13,551 nt of DNA from Candidatus Kuenenbacteria bacterium CG08_land_8_20_14_0_20_37_23. GTDB taxonomy: Bacteria > Patescibacteriota > Patescibacteriia > UBA2196 > GWA2-42-15. Below, piece by piece: positions 6,380 through 13,331 of this stretch (positions are counted from its first letter, which is position 1; the number at the start of each line of letters is the position of its first letter). Both the position numbers and the translations under genes were made by a program. The stretch covers positions 1 through 13,551 of the forward strand of contig PEXX01000038.1 of NCBI GenBank assembly GCA_002778965.1, given 5' to 3'. A model generated the notes under the pieces. The model had not been told where the DNA came from. It ran no database searches and worked only from the letters and a program-made list of their open reading frames with translations.

Positions 6380-8209
6380 TCATGTCTCCTTCTTCCCAAC
6401 AATTTTTTCAAATTCTTCTCTTTCCAAAACTTCTTTTCGTAAAAGCTCATTGGTGATCTTCTCAAGTTTATCTTTATTTTTTTCCAAAATGCGCATCGCA
6501 CACTTAAAAGCGTTTTCAACGAAATCATTTATTTCATCATCTATTTTCTCAGCTGTTTTCTCTGAATAATCCTTTTGCTCGCTAATCTCCCTGCCTAAAA
6601 ATATCATCTCCTCTCGTTCTCCAAAAGTACGCGGTCCAAGTTTTTTGCTCATTCCATATTGTGTAACAAGTTGTTTAGACAGCTCGGTTGCCATTCTCAA
6701 ATCTGATGTTGCTCCAGTTGTCAATTCGCCGAAAATCAATTTTTCAGCTGCATAACCACCAAGCAAAACGGCCAAATCATCCAAAAATTCAGAATAACTG
6801 TGCATGTATTTATCCTCTGTCGGCAATTTGATGGTATAACCGCCAGCCCGTCCTCGCGAAATAATTGATACTTTGTGGATAGGATCTGCGTGTTTTGACA
6901 GATGAGCAACTAGAGCATGGCCAGCTTCATGATAAGCAGTAATATTCTTTTCTTTTTCTGAAAGCATTCTTGATTTTCTGGCAGGTCCGATCATTACTTT
7001 GTCAATGCTTTCAAGCACATCATCCATATCAATTTTTGTCTTATTGTTTTTAGCCGCAAGAATAGCAGCCTCATTCAGAAGATTGGCAAGATCTGCGCCT
7101 GAAAAACCAGGTGTCCTGGCACCAATAGTATGCAAATTTACATTCGCAGTCAAAGGCTTGCCTTCAGTATGGATTTTGAGTATGGCTTCCCTGTCTCTCA
7201 AATCAGGCAAATCTACCATAACTCGCCTATCAAATCTTCCTGGTCTTAAAAGCGCCGGGTCAAGAACATCAGGGCGATTGGTAGCCGACAGAATAATTAC
7301 TCCTTCATTTAGTTCAAAACCATCCATTTCGACAAGTATTTGATTAAGTGTTTGCTCTCGTTCATCGTGCGATCCTCCAATCCCAGTACCTCGTCTTCTG
7401 CCAACAGCATCAAGTTCATCCAAAAATACTATGCAGGGCGCATTTTTTTTTGCTTTCTGAAAAAGGCTACGCACGCGTGAAGCTCCAACTCCAACAAACA
7501 TCTCCACAAATTCAGATCCTGACACATAAAAAAAGGGTACTCCTGCTTCTCCAGCAACTGCGCGCGCCAAAAGTGTTTTGCCACATCCAGGCGGACCGAT
7601 CAAAAGAACTCCTTTGGGAATTTTAGCACCAAGCTCTATGAATTTCTTCGGATATTTTAAAAATTCTACAATTTCTTGAAGTTCATTTTTTGCTTCTTTG
7701 GCTCCAGCAATTTTTCCGAAGTCAACCTTGTTTTTCTTTTTATCTTCAGGTCTATCATTTTTCGCGCCAGATTCCCCAAATGACATTGCTCTTTTATTAA
7801 CGCCTTGAACCTGCCTTGAAAGAAAAAAAACAAAAGCGGCAATTAAAAATACTGGGATTAGAAAAGGCAGTAGAGCGGATATCCAGTAATTAAATCCCGT
7901 TTCTGACTTTATTTTTATATTAAGATGCCTCATCTCATCGTCACTCAAACCATAGTTTTTCAAAAGTTCACTTATGGATTCTACCTGTTCTTTGTAGGTA
8001 ATAAATTTTTTGCCATCAGTAGTAATCATTTTTATAAGATTGCCATTTACTTCAATGTCTTGTAATTCTTTGCTCTTTATTTTATTTACCATTTCAGCCA
8101 GGCCGACTTCTTCCTGCGTTTTTTTATCTCCCTCAAAAAGAGACAAAAAACCAGCAATAACAAGCATAGCAATAAAAAAAATTAAAAATGTTTTTGACAA
8201 ATTTTTCAT
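6380..8209 (-). CDS. ftsH: ATP-dependent zinc metalloprotease FtsH
   Basis: FtsH is the membrane-anchored AAA+ protease that extracts and degrades damaged membrane proteins and some regulators. With the ATG at 8209 the protein has 609 residues. Membrane helices lie at about 5-25 and 107-132, flanking a small extracytoplasmic domain. The AAA+ module has Walker A GPPGCGKT (205-212), Walker B FLDELDA (262-268) and a second region of homology ending LLRPGRFDRR (about 320-329). The zinc site is AYHEAGHAL (HEAGH 427-431), with the third ligand Asp503 in TTGATSDL. The frame extends 8 residues further to a GTG at 8233, but that extension (VFFCLIF) adds hydrophobic residues before a normal MKNLSKTF start, so I prefer the ATG. 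It starts 40 bases after the S1 stop and is probably co-transcribed with S1. Confidence 0.96.
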   Translation of the reverse strand: MKNLSKTFLIFFIAMLVIAGFLSLFEGDKKTQEEVGLAEMVNKIKSKELQDIEVNGNLIKMITTDGKKFITYKEQVESISELLKNYGLSDDEMRHLNIKIKSETGFNYWISALLPFLIPVFLIAAFVFFLSRQVQGVNKRAMSFGESGAKNDRPEDKKKNKVDFGKIAGAKEAKNELQEIVEFLKYPKKFIELGAKIPKGVLLIGPPGCGKTLLARAVAGEAGVPFFYVSGSEFVEMFVGVGASRVRSLFQKAKKNAPCIVFLDELDAVGRRRGTGIGGSHDEREQTLNQILVEMDGFELNEGVIILSATNRPDVLDPALLRPGRFDRRVMVDLPDLRDREAILKIHTEGKPLTANVNLHTIGARTPGFSGADLANLLNEAAILAAKNNKTKIDMDDVLESIDKVMIGPARKSRMLSEKEKNITAYHEAGHALVAHLSKHADPIHKVSIISRGRAGGYTIKLPTEDKYMHSYSEFLDDLAVLLGGYAAEKLIFGELTTGATSDLRMATELSKQLVTQYGMSKKLGPRTFGEREEMIFLGREISEQKDYSEKTAEKIDDEINDFVENAFKCAMRILEKNKDKLEKITNELLRKEVLEREEFEKIVGKKET

Positions 8210-8249
8210 AAAAATTAAACAAAAAAATACCACTACGTCTTATCTCTGC

Positions 8250-9338
8250 CTAATCATTTAATTCTAACCCCAGTTTATGGTCTAATGGTTCAAAATTAGT
8301 AATCGTAAAATTATATTCCTTGCCAATTTCTACTTTATTATCAGAATCGCCCGGATCTTTGAAACTAGTGCCACCTCTCACCCTTGCTAAGCCCTGAATC
8401 ATCGGCATTATCTCTACAAAAACGCCAAATTCATTGAACTTGATTACTTTGGCTTTCACTTTATCGCCAATTTTATATTTGTCTTTAATATCTTCCCATG
8501 GATCTTTTGTCAATCTTTTCAGAGACAAAGAAACCTTGCTATCGCTGACCTCAATAATTTGAACTTTTATTTTGTCTCCTTCTTTAACCACTTCTCTTGG
8601 GTTGTCAATCCTTTGCCAGCCGAGCTCTGATATGTGGATCAGCCCCTCCAATCCATGATCAAATTCAATAAAAGCTCCAAAATCAACAACGCCGGTTACT
8701 TTACCTTCTATAATATCTCCCTTTTTATAATTATTTAAAGCTTGCTTTCTCTGATCTTTTTCAACGGCTCTTTCAGAAACAATCAAAGTACCCTCCTCAT
8801 CATTGATATCAATAATAATAACATCTAACTTTTCACCAACAAGCGATTTAAGTTTCTCCAATATTTTATTTTTATTACCCCCGACTACGCGCGGATAATT
8901 TTTCGGGGATAATTGGGAAACTGGCAAAAAACCGAAAACTTGATCCAATTTGACAACCAAACCCCCTTTGTTTGCTTCAAGCACATTGACGCTAACAACT
9001 TTTGAATCTGCTTGCATTTTTTCAAGGTTATCCCACGCTTTTTTGTGTCCTGCTTGCTTAATAGATAGCTCCAATATTCCTCTTTCATTTTCAATGTCAA
9101 GCACGGTGGCTGTAACATGATCTCCAACTTTCAGATTATTATATTCTCCTGATTCGTCATACGCCTCATGGCCTCGAATTAAACCTGTCATAATTTCATC
9201 TATATCAATCAAAATTTCATTGCGACCAACAAAAATAACATTGCCTTCAACCAAATCTCCTTGCTTCGGCAAAATTTTATTTTTCGCAGATCCGAGTAAT
9301 TGCTCCATCTTAGTTGGCATAACTTGTGTTTTTATCAT
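8250..9338 (-). CDS. rpsA: Ribosomal protein S1 (four S1 repeats)
   Basis: A 362-residue protein made almost wholly of S1 (OB-fold) RNA-binding repeats: about 25-95, 108-193, 204-275 and 287-360. Repeat 3 is the most canonical (KKGDIIEGKVTGVVDFGAFI then GLEGLIHISELGW). Repeat 2 is the most divergent, as is usual for the second repeat of the short S1 class. E. coli S1 has six repeats; four-repeat forms of about 350-400 residues are common in Gram-positives and CPR. S1 binds mRNA on the 30S subunit and helps start translation of mRNAs with weak or absent Shine-Dalgarno sequences, which fits the SD-poor starts seen here. Alternative starts exist at M7 and M11. The 110-base leader carries a hairpin just before the ATG, a possible site for autoregulation. 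Short S1-like RNA-binding proteins are the alternative call. Confidence 0.9.
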   Translation of the reverse strand: MIKTQVMPTKMEQLLGSAKNKILPKQGDLVEGNVIFVGRNEILIDIDEIMTGLIRGHEAYDESGEYNNLKVGDHVTATVLDIENERGILELSIKQAGHKKAWDNLEKMQADSKVVSVNVLEANKGGLVVKLDQVFGFLPVSQLSPKNYPRVVGGNKNKILEKLKSLVGEKLDVIIIDINDEEGTLIVSERAVEKDQRKQALNNYKKGDIIEGKVTGVVDFGAFIEFDHGLEGLIHISELGWQRIDNPREVVKEGDKIKVQIIEVSDSKVSLSLKRLTKDPWEDIKDKYKIGDKVKAKVIKFNEFGVFVEIMPMIQGLARVRGGTSFKDPGDSDNKVEIGKEYNFTITNFEPLDHKLGLELND

Positions 9339-9355
9339 AAAAAATATTCTTTTTT

Positions 9356-9379
9356 ATCCCGGAGAAACAAATCCGAGAT
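9356..9379 (-). promoter_or_regulatory. Hairpin in the S1 mRNA leader
   Basis: On the - strand ATCTCGGA (9379-9372) and TCCGGGAT (9363-9356) form an 8-bp stem with one U-G pair around an 8-base loop. It ends 17 bases before the S1 ATG and is followed by an A-rich stretch, not a T-run, so it is not a terminator. The position suits translational control, possibly by S1 itself; this is inference by analogy with S1 autoregulation in E. coli. Confidence 0.4.
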
Positions 9380-9456
9380 AAAATGATTCCAACGGTTAAA
9401 TTTTGAGCCACAAAAGACCCAAGCGCTGAAACCATTAAATTGGTGTATTATAAACC

Positions 9457-9485
9457 AGTATAACTGATATTTTTAGGTTTGACAA
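9457..9485 (-). promoter_or_regulatory. Promoter of the S1-ftsH unit
   Basis: On the - strand TTGTCA (9480-9485) is followed after 17 bases by TATACT (9457-9462). A second possible -10, TATAAT, lies at 9447-9452 but has no good matching -35. The predicted leader to the S1 ATG is about 110 bases. The -35 overlaps the -35 of the divergent + strand promoter. Confidence 0.6.
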
Positions 9486-9507
9486 GAGGAGCGGATATTG
9501 GTAAAAT
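9479..9507 (+). promoter_or_regulatory. Promoter of the MBL-hydrolase to gyrA unit
   Basis: TTGACA (9479-9484), a 17-base spacer, then TAAAAT (9502-9507). The predicted start is near 9514, about 24 bases before the ATG at 9538. The leader is A/T-rich with no Shine-Dalgarno. The -35 shares five bases with the opposing S1 promoter. Confidence 0.7.
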
Positions 9508-9537
9508 TTAAATATAAAAAATTAAAAACTTCAAAAT

Positions 9538-10200
9538 ATGTACATACAATGGCATGGTCAATCATGTTTTAGAATCCAAGCAAAAAACGATGACGCAACC
9601 ACCACTCTCATAACTGATCCATATACTAATGATTATGGATTAAAACTGCCTCATTTGTCAGCTGATATATTGACTATCAGCCACGAACACAAAGATCACT
9701 CAAACATCAAAGCCGTTAATGGCACGCAAAAACGCGCCACGCCTTTTTTAATAAATGGCCCTGGAGAATATGAAATTAGTGATGTATTTATATATGGAAT
9801 TCCAAGCTGGCATGACAATAACGAAGGAAAAGAAAGGGGTAAAAATATCATTTATGTCATTAGCATGGAAAAAATTAATATTGCCCACCTCGGTGATCTT
9901 GGCCAAACAGAACTAACTGACAAACAATTAGAAATGATGAACAATATTGATATTTTACTTATTCCCGTCGGTGGAAAATATACCATAAACGCTGAAGAAG
10001 CGGCTAAAATTATTTCTCGAATAGAGCCGCGCATTGTTATTCCAATGCACTATAAGATAGCCGGACTAAAACTAGATATTGATGGGATTGATAAATTCAT
10101 AAAAGAAATGGGCGGCAAAGCCGAGGAAATGGATAAACTAAAAATAGCCAAAAAAGATTTGCCGCAGGAAGAAACAAAACTTGTAATTTTAAAGCCATAA
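9538..10200 (+). CDS. MBL-fold metal-dependent hydrolase
   Basis: A 220-residue single-domain protein of the metallo-beta-lactamase fold, close to the COG2220 / UPF0173 type of predicted Zn-dependent hydrolase. It opens MYIQWHGQSCFRI, the usual 'W-x-G-H/Q-S/A-x-F-x-I' first strand. The metal-binding motif is SHEHKDHSN (48-56: H49, H51, D53, H54). Later ligand-region motifs are SWHDNNEG (90-97), IAHLGDLGQ (115-123, with H117 and D120) and IPMHYK (168-173, with H171). LLIPVGGKYTINAEEA (140-155) is typical of this subgroup. The protein is cytoplasmic, with no signal peptide. The true substrate of this subgroup is not established. It is the first gene after its promoter, with a small membrane protein 16 bases and gyrA about 410 bases downstream. 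Confidence 0.87.
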   Translation: MYIQWHGQSCFRIQAKNDDATTTLITDPYTNDYGLKLPHLSADILTISHEHKDHSNIKAVNGTQKRATPFLINGPGEYEISDVFIYGIPSWHDNNEGKERGKNIIYVISMEKINIAHLGDLGQTELTDKQLEMMNNIDILLIPVGGKYTINAEEAAKIISRIEPRIVIPMHYKIAGLKLDIDGIDKFIKEMGGKAEEMDKLKIAKKDLPQEETKLVILKP

Positions 10201-10216
10201 CACTGCGAACATCAAT

Positions 10217-10567
10217 ATGAAAAAAGAAAAAAATAAAATCAAAATGTACCTCGCGGTCGCTCTAGTTATGCTTATAATAATTACCGCTTGGATTATAAAT
10301 CTCAAAAATTCTTTCAATAAAAATAACGAGGCGGATTTACAAAATCAGAAGCTTAAACAAATTGTTGGTGATTTTAATAAAATTTTTATTAATACAAAAA
10401 ACATAAAAGATCAAATGGTAAAAACTCTTAACCAGTCTCCGACAACCACTAGTGCTTTTCTTCAAGGTAGGCCCAAAATTTCTCCTAATCAGCTTTATAA
10501 AATAATTGACAAGTTAAACACTAATAACAATTCTACATCAACGACATCAACTTCATCAGAGCTATAA
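10217..10567 (+). CDS. Small single-pass membrane protein, hypothetical
   Basis: A 116-residue protein of unknown function. A basic N-terminus (MKKEKNKIK) precedes one membrane helix (about 11-29, MYLAVALVMLIIITAWIIN), giving a topology with the C-terminal part outside the cytoplasm. Residues about 30-75 are polar and probably helical (NNEADLQNQKLKQIVGDFNK). The tail (about 100-116) is a low-complexity Asn/Ser/Thr run, as seen in linkers of surface proteins in low-GC organisms. No domain is recognised. It begins 16 bases after the MBL-hydrolase stop and ends 43 bases before gyrA, so it probably belongs to the same transcript. The frame, the sensible topology and the operon position support it as real despite the lack of a Shine-Dalgarno sequence. 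Confidence 0.65.
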   Translation: MKKEKNKIKMYLAVALVMLIIITAWIINLKNSFNKNNEADLQNQKLKQIVGDFNKIFINTKNIKDQMVKTLNQSPTTTSAFLQGRPKISPNQLYKIIDKLNTNNNSTSTTSTSSEL

Positions 10568-10610
10568 AAATTTACATTTCATTGTCTTCGTATTTTAATT
10601 AATAAATATT

Positions 10611-13154
10611 ATGCGCCAAAAAACTTTATCCGATAAAATACAAAAAAATAAATCACACCTATCCAAAAAGATAATAGATAAAGAGACTTCTGCAGTAATT
10701 TCATCAACCATGGCCGTTGTTCGTCCGCGTGAAATAGTGGATGAAATGAAAACTTCTTATCTTGATTACGCCATGAGTGTTATTGTAGCGCGCGCTCTGC
10801 CAGATGTCCGTGACGGGTTAAAACCGGTCCACCGCCGCATCCTATACGCTATGTGGAATTTAGGTCTAAAATCGGCAGGTAAATTCAGAAAATCAGCTAC
10901 CGTTGTCGGGGAAGTACTTGGCAAATACCATCCTCATGGCGATACTGCCGTTTACGATTCAATGGTACGTTTGGCACAATATTTTTCTATGCGTTATCCG
11001 CTAGTACACGGCCAGGGAAATTTTGGATCCATGGACGGTGACAAAGCAGCGGCCATGCGATACACAGAAGCAAAACTTCACGCCTCTGCCGAAGAAATGC
11101 TTATTGATCTTGAAAAAAATACAGTCAATTTCATTCCTAATTATGATTCAACCCAACAAGAACCAATCGTGCTACCAGCCAGTTTGCCAAATCTTCTAAT
11201 AAATGGCACACTTGGCATTGCTGTTGGTATGGCGTCAAGCATACCCCCGCACAATCTTAGTGAAATAATAAACGGCATATGTCTGTTGATTGACAATCCT
11301 CAGGCTGATACAGATGAACTTATTAAGCTTGTTCTGGGGCCTGATTTTCCAACTGGCGCAATTATTTACAATCAAGAAGATATACGTCAAGCATATGCGA
11401 CTGGAAAAGGCTCAATAGTTATGCGGGCCGGGAGCGAAATCGTAGAAACTAAAAATGGTGGATGTAAGATTATTATTACCTCCATACCTTATCAGACAAA
11501 TAAAGCGAATTTATTGGAAAAAATAGCAGATCTCGTCAAAACTAAAAAAATAGATGGCATCAAAGATTTGCGCGATGAATCTTCCAAGGGTGATGTACGC
11601 GTAGTTATTGATCTTAAAAAAGATGTTTATCCAAAAAAAATATTAAATCAGCTTTACAAACACACAGCTCTTCAGACTTCTTTCCATATAAATATGCTTG
11701 CATTGGTTGATGGAATCCAACCGCGCGTATTAACTCTAAAAATGATTCTTGAAGAATACCTGAAACACAGGCAAGAAGTTGTTACAAGACGCACAAAGTT
11801 TGATCTTGATAAAACAAAAGCCAGAGCGCATATTCTTACTGGATTAATGCTTGCCCTTAATAAAATAGATGCTATCATAAAAACAATTAAACAGTCGCGA
11901 GATCGGGAAGACGCAAAAACAAAACTTGTCCGGCAGTTCAAACTTTCGGAACTGCAAGCCGTTGCCATTCTAGAGATGAAACTCCAACAGCTTGCAAACT
12001 TGGAGAGATTAAAAATAGAAACTGAACTCAAAGAAAAGAAAAAGTTAATCAATGAATTGACTGAACTTCTTCAAAGTCCAAAGAAAATATTAGCCGTCAT
12101 AAAAAAAGAGCTAATGGCAATAAAAGACAAATTCGGCGATAACAGAAAAACAAAAATCATCAAGGGGGCTGTTGACAGTTTTTCGCAAGAGGACCTTATC
12201 CCTGACGAGGATATTATCATTGTTGTTACACGCGACGGCTATATTAAGCGCATGCCGTTAGATACTTTTAAAACCCAAGGACGCGGAGGTAAAGGAGTCG
12301 TTGGATTGGCAACAAAAGAAGAAGATATTGTAGAAGAATTTTTCACAACTTCAACGCATAAGGATCTTTTATTTTTTACTACGAAAGGAAGAATTTTTCA
12401 ACTTAAGGCCTATGAAGTCCCAGTCTCATCGCGCATTGCCAAGGGACAGTCTATTGTCAATTTCCTTCAGTTGTCTCCAAATGAAAAAGTCTCTTCAGTA
12501 CTGTCAATGAATGGCATTGGAGGTTCAAGGTTCATAGTTATGGTTACTAATCATGGCACAATAAAAAAAGTAGCCATTGATGCATTCTCAAATGTGCGCC
12601 GTTCCGGACTTATTGCCATAAAACTCAAAAATGATGACACGCTAGCATGGGTTAAGGCAATTTCAAGCGATAAAGATCAAATTATGCTTACTACTCAACG
12701 CGGGCAGGGAATTCGTTTTCGCGAAAAAGATCTACGATCAATGGGTAGAGCAGCGGCAGGTGTGCGCGGCGTTCATCTCAAAAAAGATGATTTAATCATT
12801 GGCATGGATATTATCAACGAATCAAACAAAAATGGATATATTTTTGTCCTATCCCAAAATGGCTTTGGCAAAATTACCGCTATTAAAAATTATAAAATTC
12901 AAGGCCGTGGTGGATGTGGCGTTAAAACAATAAAAACAACAGTAAAAACGGGCTCGCTCGCTTCATCATTTATAATTGATCCTGACAATCTGCCTGAAGA
13001 AAGTGTTGGCGATCTTGTTATTATCTCTGAAAAAGGCCAAGTTATCCGTCTGCCAATTAAATCAGTACCAATTCTCGGTCGTGATACGCAAGGTGTTCGT
13101 CTTATGCGCTTAAAAAACGCATCAGATAAAGTGGCAAATGTAACACTTGTATAA
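10611..13154 (+). CDS. gyrA: DNA gyrase subunit A
   Basis: GyrA is the DNA-breaking and wrapping subunit of gyrase, working with GyrB to add negative supercoils. The 847-residue protein has the winged-helix/tower domain with SYLDYAMSVIVARALPDVRD (49-68), KYHPHGDTAVYDSMVRLAQ (105-123) and AAAMRYTEAKL with catalytic Y151. The equivalents of E. coli S83 and D87 are T112 and D116. GPDFPTGAIIYN (243-254) and ALQTSFHINMLALVDG (353-368) follow. The C-terminal wrapping domain has the GyrA box QGRGGKG (556-562), which marks gyrase rather than topoisomerase IV, and a second copy QGRGGCG (764-770). The end VANVTLV resembles the B. subtilis terminus. The first 33 residues are a lysine-rich extension; an ATG at 10710 (MAVVRPREIVDEM) would give the usual start. 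A weak promoter-like pair TTTACA (10571-10576) and TTTAAT (10594-10599) could add local transcription. Confidence 0.97.
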   Translation: MRQKTLSDKIQKNKSHLSKKIIDKETSAVISSTMAVVRPREIVDEMKTSYLDYAMSVIVARALPDVRDGLKPVHRRILYAMWNLGLKSAGKFRKSATVVGEVLGKYHPHGDTAVYDSMVRLAQYFSMRYPLVHGQGNFGSMDGDKAAAMRYTEAKLHASAEEMLIDLEKNTVNFIPNYDSTQQEPIVLPASLPNLLINGTLGIAVGMASSIPPHNLSEIINGICLLIDNPQADTDELIKLVLGPDFPTGAIIYNQEDIRQAYATGKGSIVMRAGSEIVETKNGGCKIIITSIPYQTNKANLLEKIADLVKTKKIDGIKDLRDESSKGDVRVVIDLKKDVYPKKILNQLYKHTALQTSFHINMLALVDGIQPRVLTLKMILEEYLKHRQEVVTRRTKFDLDKTKARAHILTGLMLALNKIDAIIKTIKQSRDREDAKTKLVRQFKLSELQAVAILEMKLQQLANLERLKIETELKEKKKLINELTELLQSPKKILAVIKKELMAIKDKFGDNRKTKIIKGAVDSFSQEDLIPDEDIIIVVTRDGYIKRMPLDTFKTQGRGGKGVVGLATKEEDIVEEFFTTSTHKDLLFFTTKGRIFQLKAYEVPVSSRIAKGQSIVNFLQLSPNEKVSSVLSMNGIGGSRFIVMVTNHGTIKKVAIDAFSNVRRSGLIAIKLKNDDTLAWVKAISSDKDQIMLTTQRGQGIRFREKDLRSMGRAAAGVRGVHLKKDDLIIGMDIINESNKNGYIFVLSQNGFGKITAIKNYKIQGRGGCGVKTIKTTVKTGSLASSFIIDPDNLPEESVGDLVIISEKGQVIRLPIKSVPILGRDTQGVRLMRLKNASDKVANVTLV

Positions 13155-13160
13155 ATCAAA

Positions 13161-13178
13161 AATTATCTGCGGATAATT
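13161..13178 (+). terminator. Weak hairpin after gyrA
   Basis: AATTATC (13161-13167) and GATAATT (13172-13178) form a 7-bp stem with a TGCG loop, 6 bases after the gyrA stop. It is AT-rich and lacks a following T-run, so it is a poor terminator by itself. Its last bases overlap the -35 of the next promoter, so it could equally be an operator-like palindrome. Confidence 0.3.
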
Positions 13179-13204
13179 GACTTTGCCTTAAAAATTTGTA
13201 TAAT
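13177..13204 (+). promoter_or_regulatory. Promoter of the tRNA-like sequence
   Basis: TTGACT (13177-13182), a 16-base spacer, then TATAAT (13199-13204). The predicted start is near 13211, about 40 bases before the tRNA-like 5' end. This is a strong match and the natural reading is a stable-RNA promoter. Confidence 0.65.
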
Positions 13205-13249
13205 AAAAATATCTCTTTTACTGCTTGTGAAAGCTATTTTTTGTTATCC

Positions 13250-13331
13250 GGGCATATAGCTCAGCTGGTTAGAGCGTCCCGACAAGCTGGCGCTGTCGGG
13301 AAGGTCCCTGGTCAATTTAAAAAAATATGCC
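13250..13331 (+). pseudogene. tRNA(Ile)-like sequence, incomplete
   Basis: The first 26 bases read as a normal tRNA 5' half: acceptor GGGCATA (13250-13256), TA, D-stem GCTC (13259-13262), D-loop AGCTGGTTA and GAGC (13272-13275). This resembles bacterial tRNA(Ile). The anticodon arm has a 5-bp stem TCCCG/CGGGA (13277-13281, 13297-13301) but a 15-base loop instead of 7; the bases can also pair as an 8-bp hairpin TCCCGACA/TGTCGGGA. The variable loop AGGTC (13302-13306) and the 5' T-stem CCTGG (13307-13311) follow. Then TCAATTT and an A-run replace the rest of the T-arm, so there is no T-stem partner and no CCA end. TATGCC (13326-13331) could still pair with GGCATA of the acceptor, but it overlaps the start codon of the next ORF. 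It is not a working tRNA as read; identity as Ile is tentative. Confidence 0.6.

Noticed and set aside
8210..8233. GTG start giving FtsH eight more residues
   Set aside because: The extension is hydrophobic, has no ribosome-binding site, and precedes a typical MKNLSKTF start at 8209.
13277..13301. Group I or archaeal-type intron in the tRNA anticodon loop
   Set aside because: Only about 8 extra bases are present, too few for a group I intron, and the bulge-helix-bulge geometry of archaeal introns is not evident. The missing T-arm also argues against a working tRNA.
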